From NCBI GenBank assembly GCA_038373865.1, contig JAXGGA010002281.1, forward strand, positions 1 through 64,000: 64,000 bases of DNA. The letters run 5' to 3'. Source of the stretch: Uloborus plumipes. Taxonomy: Eukaryota; Arthropoda; Arachnida; Araneae; Uloboridae. The position numbers and the translations under genes are program-made. The first letter of the stretch is position 1. Every line of letters begins with the position of its first letter. Below are positions 50,850-62,116 of this stretch, piece by piece. The notes below the pieces were generated by a model. That model saw nothing but the letters and a program-made list of their open reading frames with translations, was not told the DNA's origin and did no database searches.

Positions 50850-51490
50850 TAGAGAAGATAGAGAAATTGATAGAACAAATAAATTTATGAAATGATCCAG
50901 AATGTTTTTGTAGAAGAAATGCTAATAATATTATGAGAGGAGCTATTTTCACAATAGAAAATTTTGAGTGAATAAAATTTGTTAATTAAGAGTTTATAAA
51001 GCGTTCGTTTCAGCTAGCGAGAAGTTTGTTTAAGATTCATATTTAAACCCACTGAAAGGCACCGATCAGTTTACGATCAGTGCATATTTATTTATAAGCA
51101 CTTTACGATCAGTGCTATTGTACTTATTTTATTTTGTTAGGGGGGGAGGGGAAATTCGGGAATCAGTTTAACTTGTAGTTTATAAAATATTTAGCTTACA
51201 GATAAAATAAACACATAACTTACCAAAAATTTAAAAAGGCAACAGAGAAGATGTTGAAAATACAAAATCCAAATACACAAAAGCACTGTGTTTCAGGAAA
51301 AGTAAGTCATTTACAGCTGCTATTACACTCACAATACACTCTCACGCACGTGAAAATGCCGGTGAGAAATTTACAGCAGTTAAGTGATAAACCAATTTCG
51401 AGCAAAGAAGCACGTTATCACTAAATCGTTTCATATTCTGTCCGGATTCTTATCGGTTCAATCGCTTGAAAAAATCAGAATTAATAAAAT

Positions 51491-51905
51491 ATGTAGAGAA
51501 AATTACAACGTTAAGAAGGTACAAATACGCAGGGATACAGCAGACACGTCTTTCGGAGTTACAAGGAACACCTTTTTCAATGCAGAAAAAAAAGGGGGGG
51601 GGGGGCTTATGGATGCACAGACATCCGACAAAAGCAACGGGAACAGAAGCGAACAGTTTAAAAAGCAAACAAAGCGGATTACCCGAACACCAATAAAAAA
51701 ATTTTAGCCAATATTTTTTAAGCTGTTCGCTTCTGTTCCCGTTGCTTTTGTCGGATGTCTGTGCATCCATCAGCTTTTTTTTTCTTTTTTTTCTTTTTTT
51801 TTTTTTTGCATTGAAAAAGGCGGTCCTTGTAAAGCCGAAAGACGTGTCTGCCGTATTCCTGCGTATTTATGCCTGCTTAAACGTTGTAATTTTATCTACA
51901 TCAAT
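51491..51905. repeat. Foldback element with arms of about 165-185 bp
   Basis: GGATGCACAGACATCCGACA (51610) is inverted at TGTCGGATGTCTGTGCATCC (51750-51769). Complementarity extends inward to the loop (GAACAGTTTAAAA against TTTTTAAGCTGTTC) and outward through ACACGTCTTTCGG/CCGAAAGACGTGT to ACAACGTTAAG/CTTAAACGTTGT. Arms are about 51491-51655 and 51719-51905 with a 63-bp loop. Homopolymer tracts differ (G10 on the left, T-rich on the right). No protein is supported. Confidence 0.75.
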
Positions 51906-52199
51906 AGCACAAAGGTATTTAATTACTTAATAAAATATGGTTTGAAATTGAGAACACATTTTGAAATTGAAAGTAGAAAGAGAATATCCGTGCTGGAATT
52001 CTTTAGCGAAAATGATGAGTGGGAACGCTAAATTTTTAAAACGTCTTAGGCACTTGGAAAAGGAGTTAAAATGTTGAAATTGTTAATTTTCTTCAAAAAA
52101 TAATTTGGGTTTTGGTTTCTTTTTTAGTCTCACTATTTGTGCACAATTTTTGCAAAACAAATAAGTAAGTAAATAATTTTTGAAAAAAAAAAAAAAACA

Positions 52200-52340
52200 T
52201 AAAATGTATCACCCATTTGGGGGAGCATCACTTGATCATAACAGTCCCAGGAGCGCTCCGAAGGGAGGTCCAGGGAGGTCACCGGGACCTCCCAAACATC
52301 TTCCTCATTCGCCAAATTCGGACAACGATTCGGCATATTA
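52200..52340 (-). other. GC-richer fragment, possible coding relic of a repeat
   Basis: A patch with CTCCGAAGGGAGGTCCAGGG and GGTCACCGGGACCTCCC is contained in a 78-codon minus frame (52133-52369). It reads like a decayed repeat-borne ORF (words DLPSERSWDCYDQV, LPQMGDTFY), but I cannot assign a family. Confidence 0.25.
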
Positions 52341-52582
52341 AGGGATAGTAATGAAATATTTTTTTGCAATATATATATAGTGTGTGTGCTGCTGCAATCT
52401 TTCTTTCCTTTTTTTTTTGTTATACATTGGTCATCTTTGAAAATGAGAAGATCCGATTAATAAAAATATATCTCATTATTTTCTTGACGTTATTTACCAT
52501 AAACCAAACCGTTTCTTTCCTTGGCGCCTTTCGGTGAATTCCATAGTGTGTGTAGCATGACCACAGACAAGACGGATAATAT

Positions 52583-53745
52583 TGTTACAAATCTTGTAAA
52601 TAGTTGTTGTTTTTCCTGCCTTGCATTATTTTCATTAGTTTTGGTTTTACCTGACGTCATGTTGCAAAAGTATCTGAAGATATCACTTTTATCACTTGTA
52701 TACCGGCCCTGTAACACTTTGCAGTTTTTACACTTGCCCTAACTTTAATAAGCGTGAAGACATTTTTCGCTCGGAGTGTTTTCTTTTTTTTTCTTTTTCT
52801 TTTTATTACTAGAAGTTTCTTGAATGGATTACGTAATGTTATGAATGAAACAGAATACTCCAGATATTTCTAGAACGTAGTAGAAATGTCCTTCAGAGTA
52901 TAAAAAGCTGGCCTTGAACACAAGTCAGTTAGAATTCATGATCAAGTTCATTACACCTTCCACCAGGGTGGTACTAGGTTTCCATCTGATACCATGCACA
53001 TCACCTACTCCCTCGGTTCTCGGAGGAGCAACCTTACTAGGGATGACAATCTCTCACACTAGTCCATGCCGAGCCAGCGGCTTGCCGCTAGGCTGGGTCT
53101 CATTTCGAGGCCTATGGCCTACTCGCTGTTAGCGACTCTCTCCTCCCCTACCGGCAAGAAAAGGCTTGCTGGTTAGGCGCTCCATAAGACCCCTACCATG
53201 TTAGGATTGGCCCTAACAGTAGGTCTCTTCCTTGCTCACTTCCGGCGCGAAGTGAGTACAGAGCGTGGGGCAGGTCCCTCGCTCTGCCTTTTCCTACACT
53301 TTTTGTTTTTCTATTGTAATTTTGCACTTACATTTTACCCAGTCCTACCATTTGTTTCATGTCAGCTCAATCATGTTCTCTCTCTCACCCAAACAGCGAA
53401 AAAGAGCGTAGCTCTAACGCAATTATTTTCTCACGATCTGTATCTGTATCTGTAAGTCAGTTAGTTTTTCTCAGATTGGATTATTGAGAGGCTCGTTTTT
53501 ATTCGCTTTGGGCGAATGTTGTTTTTGCTTTTGTAATTCCTTAATTACTGTTCACGTTAGATACGTGGTGCTGAGTTACTGTTGAGAGTACAGTATACTG
53601 TTTGCTGCCTAATTGCTGGATGTTTAGCAATTGTTTCCTGCTCATATTGTAAATAGTGTATATACGTGTAAATAAATTTATAGTTACTTCCTCAAGATTG
53701 GACTGCTCATTTGAAGAAAGTTGAAGGTGCTACGGACTCGTTACA
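52583..53745 (+). repeat. 5' LTR of the gypsy element, interrupted
   Basis: Starts TGTTACAAATC and ends CTCGTTACA. Contains a TATAAAAA box (52899-52906) and AATAAA (53671-53676), the expected U3 and R signals. Split by an insertion at 52933-53453. Confidence 0.9.
52933..53453 (+). mobile_element. 521-bp retroposon insertion in the 5' LTR
   Basis: The insert is absent from the 3' LTR and flanked by an exact 11-bp duplication, AAGTCAGTTAG (52922-52932 and 53454-53464). Its right end is a short TGTATC tandem tail (TCTGTATCTGTATCTGTA), as in several LINE or SINE families. The body is GC-richer and gives short plus-strand frames (72 and 85 codons) without a certain domain. Most likely a 5'-truncated LINE or a SINE; the family is not identified. 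Confidence 0.7.
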
Positions 53746-53749
53746 ATTT

Positions 53750-53767
53750 TGGCGCCCAACGTGGGGC
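53750..53767 (+). promoter_or_regulatory. Primer binding site, tRNA-Lys type
   Basis: TGGCGCCCAACGTGGGGC begins four bases after the 5' LTR. It is the 18-base complement used with tRNA-Lys(1,2) in other retroelements; the tRNA assignment comes from that precedent. Confidence 0.85.
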
Positions 53768-53842
53768 ATCTTCAAGGACTTTCTTGGAATTATCTGTGAA
53801 CTTGGACTTTTCTTCCTGTGGACTTTTTGACTTCGGAATTTT

Positions 53843-55141
53843 ATGGTAATTACTCGAGCAATGGATGAACAACTGAAAAAACTCCTGGATGCGATCAACG
53901 CTGTTAAAAATGATATGGCGACTATGGCTACTAATCAAGAACAATTAAAAAATGATCTAACCGCCAGCATAACTTCGAGTCAAGAAGAAATTAAGCATGA
54001 TTTAACCGCTAGCATAACTTCAAGTCAAGAAGAAATTAAGAATGATTTAACCGCTAGCATAACTTCAAGTCAAGAAGAAATTAAGAGCGATCTAACGTCA
54101 ATGAAAAGTTTGGTGGAAAGTAAATTTGCCAATATGGAAAATAAAATGGAGGCTCTTGAAGAAAAAGTTGACAGCGTTGAGGATCGAATCACTACAGTAG
54201 AAAACCATGTGGAAAAGAAAATTAAAGAACTTGAATCAAAGTTATCAGGATCCTGTAATAACTCAGACAGCGTTGAGGATCGAATCACCACAGTAGAAAA
54301 CAATGTTGAAAAGAAAATTAAAGAACTTGAATCGAAGTTATCAGCATCCTCCAACAACTCAAGTGACTGTGTAGCTGCAGCTGGAACTTCTCGTCCATCC
54401 ATCAAACTGGCCACGTTTGACGGGAAGACCTCGTGGAATATTTACAAGAAGCAGTTCCTCATCGTTGCAGAAGCAAACTCCTGGGACTCTTCCACGAAAG
54501 CCTGTCAACTTGCAGCCTCGCTGAGAGGGGATGCAGCTGATATACTACAGACCTTCCCAGAGGACAAGCACCATGACTTCGAAGCCTTATCATCGGCCTT
54601 GGAGCTTCGCTTTGGCGAATCTTGCCAAAAAGAATTCAGCCAACTTCAGCTCAAATCCCGACTCCAGAGGGCTGGAGAGACTTTGCAAGTTTTTGCAGCA
54701 GACGTTGAGAGGCTTTCCCATCTCGCCTTCTCGGACTGTCCTTCGGGTGTTCGCGATAACCTGGCCCTGAACTACTTCATAGACGGAGTGCGAAATCCAG
54801 AAATTCAGACGGCTCTCCGGATGGCTGACATTAAAGATCTGAAATCCGGTTTGGTCTACGCAATGAAGTTCGAGGCTGCACAGCAAACATCCCGCAAGGA
54901 TCGTCATTCAATCAGGGGCGTGGAAGTGAGCGCCCAGGATTCGATCTCAACTCGTCTCTCGGAAATTGAGCGACAAATCAAAGAGATGTCGGGGACCCTG
55001 AAGAAGACTCGCAAAGACCAAAGTGGACAACCACTGAAGTGCTGGAAATGTGGCGGTGAGGGCCACGTACGAAGGAACTGCGAAGCCCGCCAAGAAACAA
55101 GAGGGAAGGGTACCTCTTCCTCTCCAGCTCAGGAAAACTAA
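53843..55141 (+). CDS. gag: Gag polyprotein of the gypsy element
   Basis: An intact 432-codon frame starts at the first ATG after the PBS. Residues about 30-190 are predicted coiled coil with two internal repeats: a 15-residue unit (DLTASITSSQEEIK plus one) present three times with a partial fourth, and a 32-residue unit starting DSVEDRITTVEN present twice (96-bp period at 54170 and 54266). The middle has a retrotransposon-gag-like part (FDGKTSWNIYKKQF, LRFGESCQKEFSQLQLKSR). A CCHC zinc knuckle, CWKCGGEGHVRRNC, lies at residues 400-413. Gag forms the capsid particle and the knuckle binds RNA. The frame ends in an A-rich GGAAAAC directly before TAA; the protease frame is -1 relative to gag and overlaps it by about 80 nt. 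Confidence 0.9.
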   Translation: MVITRAMDEQLKKLLDAINAVKNDMATMATNQEQLKNDLTASITSSQEEIKHDLTASITSSQEEIKNDLTASITSSQEEIKSDLTSMKSLVESKFANMENKMEALEEKVDSVEDRITTVENHVEKKIKELESKLSGSCNNSDSVEDRITTVENNVEKKIKELESKLSASSNNSSDCVAAAGTSRPSIKLATFDGKTSWNIYKKQFLIVAEANSWDSSTKACQLAASLRGDAADILQTFPEDKHHDFEALSSALELRFGESCQKEFSQLQLKSRLQRAGETLQVFAADVERLSHLAFSDCPSGVRDNLALNYFIDGVRNPEIQTALRMADIKDLKSGLVYAMKFEAAQQTSRKDRHSIRGVEVSAQDSISTRLSEIERQIKEMSGTLKKTRKDQSGQPLKCWKCGGEGHVRRNCEARQETRGKGTSSSPAQEN

Positions 55142-55662
55142 GCTATGGCAATCTCGCGGGGCGGAGGTCGCCAAATTGGAATGAGCCCCATCCTAAAGTT
55201 TTCCAGATTTCCTCAAGAAGTGGCGGCTGCAACGGACTCTTCATTTACGCATATGTGAATGGGTTTCCCTGCGAAATGATTGTGGACACAGGAGCCAACG
55301 TTACCATCATTAAGACTGATGTGGCTCGTCAATTTGGACTCAAGATCTTATGGACGCCGCCCTGCGTTACTCTCCAAACTGTGACAGGTGACAAAATCGA
55401 GATTGAAGGAAAAGTGAACTTAGAAATAATGTTCGGAAGCGCCACTTACCATCACACGGCATTCGTCGCTGACATTACAGATTCCTTCATTCTCGGACTG
55501 GACTTTTTGAGAAAATTTGATTTTTCTATCGACTTTAAAAATAATGAGCTGCACTCGATGAGGGAAGACATAGCAATTTTCAATGCTGAAAATAACTTAA
55601 AATCCGCTCATCAAATAATAGCCCAAACAGATTTATTGATTCCCCAAGATCAGAAATACTAA
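55060..55662 (+). CDS. pol: Protease region of the gypsy pol
   Basis: This open frame begins after a stop at 55057-55059, overlaps the gag end, and is -1 to gag. The aspartic protease signature VDTGANVTII is near 55288-55317, followed by the second conserved block FILGLDFLRKF. It would be made only as a gag fusion by ribosomal frameshifting or by another recoding event. The frame stops at 55660-55662, and the RT-containing frame is again -1 to it with about 60 nt of overlap. In most gypsy elements PR and RT share one frame, so this second change may be a mutation; see findings. Confidence 0.8.
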   Translation, partial: GPRTKELRSPPRNKREGYLFLSSSGKLSYGNLAGRRSPNWNEPHPKVFQISSRSGGCNGLFIYAYVNGFPCEMIVDTGANVTIIKTDVARQFGLKILWTPPCVTLQTVTGDKIEIEGKVNLEIMFGSATYHHTAFVADITDSFILGLDFLRKFDFSIDFKNNELHSMREDIAIFNAENNLKSAHQIIAQTDLLIPQDQKY

Positions 55663-58600
55663 TACCTGGCTCCATCAATGAAAACAACAGCTTTAAATTC
55701 GGCCTAATTGAATATCCTAACCAGAGTAATAGCCCAAAAGGAGTACTAGTGGCATCTACACTTGTGGACCTTTCAAGGAATGCAGTTCCTGTGAGAGTCG
55801 CCAATGTAAGTGAAAGACCGAGGAATATTAAGAAAGGAGAAGTGTTGGCAACTTGTACTCCCGTAAACTGCATCATCAGAAGAATTGATTCCTCCGAGAC
55901 TGTGTCTTCCGAATCCTTGACTTCGAAATTAATTGGGAGTGCAGCATTATCGAAGGATCAAAGATACGCTGCGGAAAAATTGGTGGACAACTTCAAGCAG
56001 GTGTTTTCATCTACACCCGAAGATGTTGGTCGCACGAGTTTAGCGCAGCATAGGATCAACACTGGAGATCATCCCCCTATCAAGCAGCATCCAAGACGAC
56101 TACCGTTCGCCAAGAAGGAAGAGGTTGAGATCCTCGTAAAAGAGATGCAGGAGAATGACGTCATCGAACCCTCATCCAGTCCTTGGGCATCCCCTATCGT
56201 CTTGGTCCGAAAGAAAGACGGCTCCACCAGATTTTGTGTTGACTACCGACGCCTGAATGACATCACCAAGAAGGACAGTTACCCTCTTCCACGGATCGAT
56301 GACACTCTGGACACCCTTTCCGGACACAAGTGGTTTTCGACCCTGGATTTAAAGAGCGGCTACTGGCAGGTGGAGATACACCCCGACGACCGAGAGAAGA
56401 CGGCGTTTACAACCGGACAAGGCTTGTGGCAGTTTAAAGTGATGCCGTTCGGCCTCTGCAATGCACCAGCCACGTTCGAGCGTCTTATGGAGTCAGTGTT
56501 ACGAGGACTCTCTTATGAATCCTGTCTTGTCTACTTGGACGACATCATCATCATAGGACGCAGTTTTGAGGAACATTTGGCTAATCTTAGGAAGGTGCTG
56601 CAAAAGCTTAAGGAAGCCAACCTGAAGTTAAGCCCGTCCAAATGTAATTTGTTCCGCCGTGAAGTGAACTACCTTGGTCACATTATATCTTCTGATGGTG
56701 TGCGAACAGATCCGGATAAGGTATCCGCAGTCAAGAATTGGAGCCGCCCCGAAAATGTTCATCAGCTGCGAAGTTTCCTGGGGCTCTGCACGTACTACAG
56801 GAAGTTTGTGAAGGGTTTTTCCAACATTGCACGACCTTTGCATAAGCTGACCGAGAGCAAACAAAAATTTGAATGGTCCAAAGAATGCGAGGATGCATTT
56901 CTACAACTGAAAGAGGCTTTAACATCAACGCCTATTCTCTCTTATCCTCAGCCTGAAAAATCCTTCATACTTGACACTGATGCGAGCCACGAGAGCGTTG
57001 GAGCTGTTTTATCTCAAGAAATAGACGGTAACGAACATGTCATCGCCTACTGGAGCAAATGCTTATCCAAGTCGGAGCGAAATTATTGTGTCACGAGAAA
57101 GGAATTGCTCGCCATAGTTAAAGCTGTAGAACATTTCCATCATTACCTCTACGGCCGCAAATTCCTGCTCCGGACCGATCATGCCTCTTTAACTTGGCTT
57201 TTGAATTTCAAGAATCCAGAGGGCCAGGTAGCCAGGTGGATACAGCGGCTCCAGGAATATGACATCGAGATTAAGCACCGAAAAGGTTTGTCACACGGTA
57301 ATGCTGACGCATTATCAAGAAGACCTTGTTCCGAGAACTGCCATTATTGCTCCCGAATAGAGAAACAGTACGGGACGACAATCCCTACTGCCTGTCAAGT
57401 TACTGCTACTTCATCATCTTCAGATCCTGATCCATGGAGTGACGACCAAGTAAGAAAAGATCAGCTTGAAGACCCAGACCTAAAGCCTATCATAGAGCTA
57501 ATGGAAAAGGACAGTCGGCGACCTAGTTGGCAAGACGTTTCTATCTACAGTCCTGCAGCGAAAAGATATTGGGCTCTATGGAAATCTCTCCAGTTGCGGA
57601 ATGGCGTCCTGTATCGGAAATGGGAATCTGACGATGGTAAAGCATTCAAATGGCAGTTACTCCTTCCCAGATCAAGAATTCCAGACGTTCTAAAGGAATT
57701 GCACAGTAGTCCGACTGGAGGACACTTTGGTATCCTGAAAACCCTCCACAAGGTTCGAGAGCGCTTCTTCTGGAGCAAGGCGAAGGATGACGTGGAGAAG
57801 TGGTGTCATTCTTGTGACGCCTGTGCTGCCCGTAAAGGACCGAAGAGAAGAAGCCGCGGGAAGCTACATCTTTACAACGTGGGAGCTCCTTTCGAACGAA
57901 TCGGGATCGACATTCTTGGTCCTCTACCGAAAACTACTGATGGGAACAAATACATCCTCGTTGCCATTGACTATTTCACCAAATGGCCCGAAGCATATTC
58001 CATTCCGGATCAAGAAGCTACCACTGTAGCAGAGACTCTAGTCCAGCATTGGATCTCGAGATATGGGACACCTTTACAGATCCATTCTGACCAGGGAAGG
58101 AACTTCATCTCTGCTGTGTTTAAGGGCCTATGTAAAATCCTCAAAATTGAGAAAACTCGAACGACACCACTACACCCACAATCGGACGGCATGGTGGAGA
58201 GATTCAACAGGACAATCCTTAATAATCTCTCGCTTATGGTCTCCAAAAATCAACAGGATTGGGACAAGAAACTTCCTCTGTTCCTGCTGGCCTACCGCAG
58301 TGCTGTCCACGAGACCACCGGATATTCCCCATCACAGATGCTCTTCGGCCGAGAGCTTCGGCTGCCTTGTGATCTCGTCTTCGGTCTCCCTCCAGATGCG
58401 CCTTCATCGCCTGAGGAGTACGTCCAGGATCTCCAGGCCCGGTTGGAAGACGTTCATCACTTTGCACGGGAGCGAATCAACATCGCGACGGAGAAGATGA
58501 AGACCCGATACGACACAAGGTCCACTGGTCATGACTTTCAAGAAGGTGACAAAGTATGGCTATGGAATCCCATCCGACGTAAAGGTCTGTCACCCAAATT

Positions 58601-58739
58601 GCAGTCGCATTGGGATGGACCTTACACAGTTCTCCACCGGCTGAACGACGTCGTAGTGAGGATCCAGAAATCATCACATTCAAAACCTAGGGTTGTCCAT
58701 TATGATCGGCTAGCCCCATACTATGGCCATAGTTCGTAA
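55600..58739 (+). CDS. pol: Reverse transcriptase, RNase H and integrase region of the gypsy pol
   Basis: The frame is open from about 55600 (996 codons from 55749) to the stop at 58737-58739. Numbered from 55749: RT with FSTLDLKSGYWQ (about 195) and the active-site box YLDDIIII (about 262), RNase H with LDTDASHESVGA (about 408), the HHCC zinc-binding motif of integrase (HSSPTGGHFGILK ... CHSCDAC), catalytic core GIDILGP, HSDQGRNF and MVERFNRT with 35 residues between the last D and the E, and a C-terminal GPY-type module (WDGPYTVL). All catalytic residues checked are present. It copies the RNA genome and inserts the cDNA. The usual ATG is not needed because translation continues from upstream. 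Confidence 0.92.
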
Positions 58740-58958
58740 AGTAAATCTAAAGCTACCATGGTAATTTGTTTGTAAATTTTGTAAATAACTTTTGCCTTTA
58801 ATTGTTTGTAATATTACTCTATCAATGTTATTATTTCGTTCATGTTCTCATTGTTATTGTTTATCATGTTTATGATTGGTCATCACATAATGTGTGCATC
58901 TGTAAGTCTTCCCTTGCTTCCTTTCTGGGGATTGTACTGCCCGGGACGTGCAGTCCTT

Positions 58959-58971
58959 GGGAGGGGGGCAA
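58959..58971 (+). promoter_or_regulatory. Polypurine tract
   Basis: GGGAGGGGGGCAA directly precedes the TG of the 3' LTR, as expected for the plus-strand primer. Confidence 0.85.
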
Positions 58972-59603
58972 TGTTACAAATCTTGTAAATAGTTGTTGTT
59001 TTTCCTGCCTTGCATCATTTTCATTAGTTTTGGTTTTACCTGACGTCATGTTGCAAAAGTATCTGAAGATATCACTTTTATCACTTGTATACCGGCCCTG
59101 TAACACTTTGCAGTTTTTACACTTGCCCTAACTTTAATAAGCGTGAAGACATTTTTCGCTCGGAGTGTTTTCTTTTTTTTTTCTTTTTCTTTTTATTACT
59201 AGAAGTTTCTTGAATGGATTACGTAATGTTATGAATGAAACAGAATACTCCAGATATTTCTAGAACGTAGTAGAAATGTCCTTCAGAGTATAAAAAGCTG
59301 GCCTTGAACACAAGTCAGTTAGTTTTTCTCAGATTGGATTATTGAGAGGCTCGTTTTTATTCGCTTTGGGCGAATGTTGTTTTTGCTTTTGTAATTCCTT
59401 AATTACTGTTCACGTTAGATACGTGGTGCTGAGTTACTGTTGAGAGTACAGTATACTGTTTGCTGCCTAATTGCTGGATGTTTAGCAATTGTTTCCTGCT
59501 CATATTGTAAATAGTGTATATACGTGTAAATAAATTTATAGTTACTTCCTCAAGATTGGACTGCTCATTTGAAGAAAGTTGAAGGTGCTACGGACTCGTT
59601 ACA
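58972..59603 (+). repeat. 3' LTR of the gypsy element, uninterrupted
   Basis: 632 bp, starts TGTTACAAATC and ends CTCGTTACA. TATAAAAA at 59289-59296 and AATAAA at 59529-59534 match the 5' copy. It serves as the reference for the insertion in the 5' LTR. Confidence 0.92.
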
Positions 59604-59896
59604 ATATATAGTGAAAATGCTGCAATGCATAAATGTTGCACTTTGAAAGCAAAGAACTCTAATATTTTGTGCGGTGACTTCAGGTTTTTTTTTTTTTTGC
59701 TTTACTAGCAGATTTTCTCATTTCTCGTATTGAAAAATATTATCTGCTTTGCTTCATTTATTTAGTTCCATGTCTTGACTTTCTTCACTACGAAAAGAAT
59801 CGACCGTCGAATTAGTTCAATATTGTTTTTCGTTTTAATTATAGTACTGAAATACATCTCTATGTTTTGCTTAATTTATTGACTTTGCTTGCAATG

Positions 59897-60170
59897 AAGA
59901 TAATTCGTAAACGATATAAAGATGAGTGTTGAATTTGTGGAACTACTTTTGATGACGATTATAAACGAAAACATGAGGAACTTTGTCACGGTGGAAGACA
60001 TATCTCCGTGAAACTTGTTGGAGCTCCAAAAAATACACTTGTTTCAATGCATTTTTTTACTCACCGATTTAAATCAATGGCCATAGGACTCCCACACTTG
60101 AGAGCCTGTCGCAATACATTTTGGGAGCCCCTTGTTTAACGTGGACATTTTTTCATGTGCAGTTTAAATT
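59897..60170 (+). pseudogene. Broken zinc-finger remnant
   Basis: One frame from ATG at 59897 reads a CxxC...H finger (C, stop, ICGTTFDDDYKRKH, LCHGG) followed by RHISVKLVGAPKN. The stop codon sits between the first Cys and the next residue, so the frame is dead. Such fingers precede hAT or ZMYM-type transposase-derived proteins, which suggests a transposon origin; the family call is tentative. Confidence 0.35.
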
Positions 60171-61860
60171 CCTTTCCGGGCTCTTATGTCACAGTTGCGA
60201 CATGTGTGACTTGGTAAATCCGCCACCGACCTCAATAATTAGAAACAAATTAATTTCTTTGTTAAAGGTCGTCATGCCTTTGGAAAAAATTGTGTACAAA
60301 TTTTAGCCATGAATTAATTTTTTTTTTTAAATCTTTGTTCAAATTATTTTTCAGACATTATTTTTTCTTAGAATTTAATAAAATTAGTTTTCATCATTTT
60401 CAATAAATTATGCATGTAACATATGAAGAAATTGTGTTGAAAAAAAAATCCCATTATAATTTCGTTGATTTGCCATTAAAAAACAAGCTACTAATTTGCA
60501 ATATTTTATAATCTGTCTTGCAGTGAATATGTTTTAATCTGTATATAAGAAAGTCAATCAATCGCTTTGACAATTCAGCATTTAACCCCGTTGTTAGTTA
60601 TTAAAGTTCTTGTTTTTTCTTTTCTTTTTTTAAGTGATACCCATCGTCTTTTTCAAGTAATGGTATAAGGTTTGTGTACATACTCATATTTTTTTCATTC
60701 GGCGCATTTTGAAGTTCCATTCGGCAAATTTAGAATTTTCCCCCTCCCAAAAATTTAAAGTCCCCTTAAGCGCCCCTGAACAGTCCTTGCATGTATTTGG
60801 ATTTCTTTCAGTAAACCTATCGTAAATATTAAAATGACAATAGTGTAAGTAGTTTAAAGTTTCTTCGAAACAAATTACAAGCAAATTTCATAACAAAAAT
60901 ATGCATAATATTACTAATTTATGACAAAAGTGCCAATGTTTGAATACGAATCTTTCTCTTGAAATGAAAATTTACGCATTCTTGTCTATTTTTATTTTAT
61001 TTTATTTATTTGTTTATTAATTAATTAATTAATTAATTAATTTTTTTGTAATATTTTTACAAAACTTCCAATTACTCGAAATTATGTTAGGATTCTCATT
61101 CTAGCCACGACAAATATAATTCCTCTTTGCGGCTTATTTGCTTGGCTCAGATTAAACTCTTGCAATTTATCTACTCATTTCAGCAGCGAAGCACGCTAAT
61201 GAATATAGTAATTGTATGCATCTAGTTTCATTTATTCAAGTGCTCAAACTTTTTTTCTGCTTGCAAATACAGCAAATTTTGCATAACATGAAATGAATAC
61301 ATTTTTTAATTTTGGTTATCTTCATTTCGTTTTAATGAGATTGGATTTTGCGATTGAGTATTTTAAAGCAGAGTAAAGAAGAAAAAGGAAAGACTATGTA
61401 AGATGCAGTTTCATTGAAACCAAATTCGGTCAATGTTCGGATTAATGTAGTATATCTACCTGTACCTGTTCAACTGCATGAGTTTTGTTTGCAATCAGAG
61501 CAAAATTTTAAAACTATTTTATTTCAATGCACGTTTCTTCATAAAAATTAATGAAATCTTCAGAATATTTTTCAAATACAACTTTGTTAAGTAGTAACAA
61601 AAGAAATAAATATTCATTGAGTGTGTCGTCAAAAATTTTTAATTGAAAAATATACTTTTTTATTGCATCGATTTAACTTCACCTTAGCCTTTAAATTTTA
61701 TGGTTTAATATTAAATAGTTAATCAATTTTATAACGAGATTATTTCTGCATATTATTTGAATACATAAATGATATCTACTACCAGAAAAAGAAAAAAATA
61801 ATTAAATTATTGTTTAAAAAAACTAAAAAATAAGCTTTTAGAGTTAATCAAACTAACATG
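60171..61860. other. AT-rich stretch, nothing recognised
   Basis: No splice-linked frame or paired termini. A (TTAA)n-like run lies at 61017-61041. Short open frames here have no recognisable motif. Confidence 0.4.
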
Positions 61861-62116
61861 CACTTATAATACATCAACATGCAATATAGTTTATCCCTTA
61901 GTATTAATAATAGTATTAAATACATTACTTTATATTTGCAAAGAACTTGAATTTTATCTTTTATTCAGAGTTACATACAAACAACTGAAACACTTATAAT
62001 ACATCAACATGTAATATAGTTTAGCCTTTTGTATTAATAATAGTATTAAATATATTACTTTTATATTTGCAAAGAACGTGAATTTTATCTTTTATTCAGA
62101 GTTACATACAAACAAA
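61861..62116. repeat. Tandem duplication, period 130 bp
   Basis: CACTTATAATACATCAACAT occurs at 61861 and 61991. The shared segment runs to GAGTTACATACAAACAA in both copies, with a handful of substitutions and one indel. Non-coding. Confidence 0.8.

Larger units (their letters stand above)
52583..59603 (+). mobile_element. Ty3/gypsy LTR retrotransposon, nearly complete (7.0 kb)
   Basis: Layout: 5' LTR 52583-53745, PBS 53750-53767, gag, protease, RT-RNase H-integrase, PPT 58959-58971, 3' LTR 58972-59603. ATAT is duplicated outside both LTRs (52579-52582 and 59604-59607). Domain order PR-RT-RH-INT defines the Ty3/gypsy group. Apart from a 532-bp addition in the 5' copy (521-bp insert plus 11-bp duplication), the two LTRs are almost identical by eye (about 631 against 632 bp), suggesting a recent integration. 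Large reading frames are open, but two frame changes separate gag, protease and the rest of pol. Confidence 0.93.

Noticed and set aside
51384..51770. Overlapping ORFs on both strands sharing DAQTSDKSNGNRSEQ
   Set aside because: The shared peptide results from the inverted repeat being read from both strands, not from a gene.
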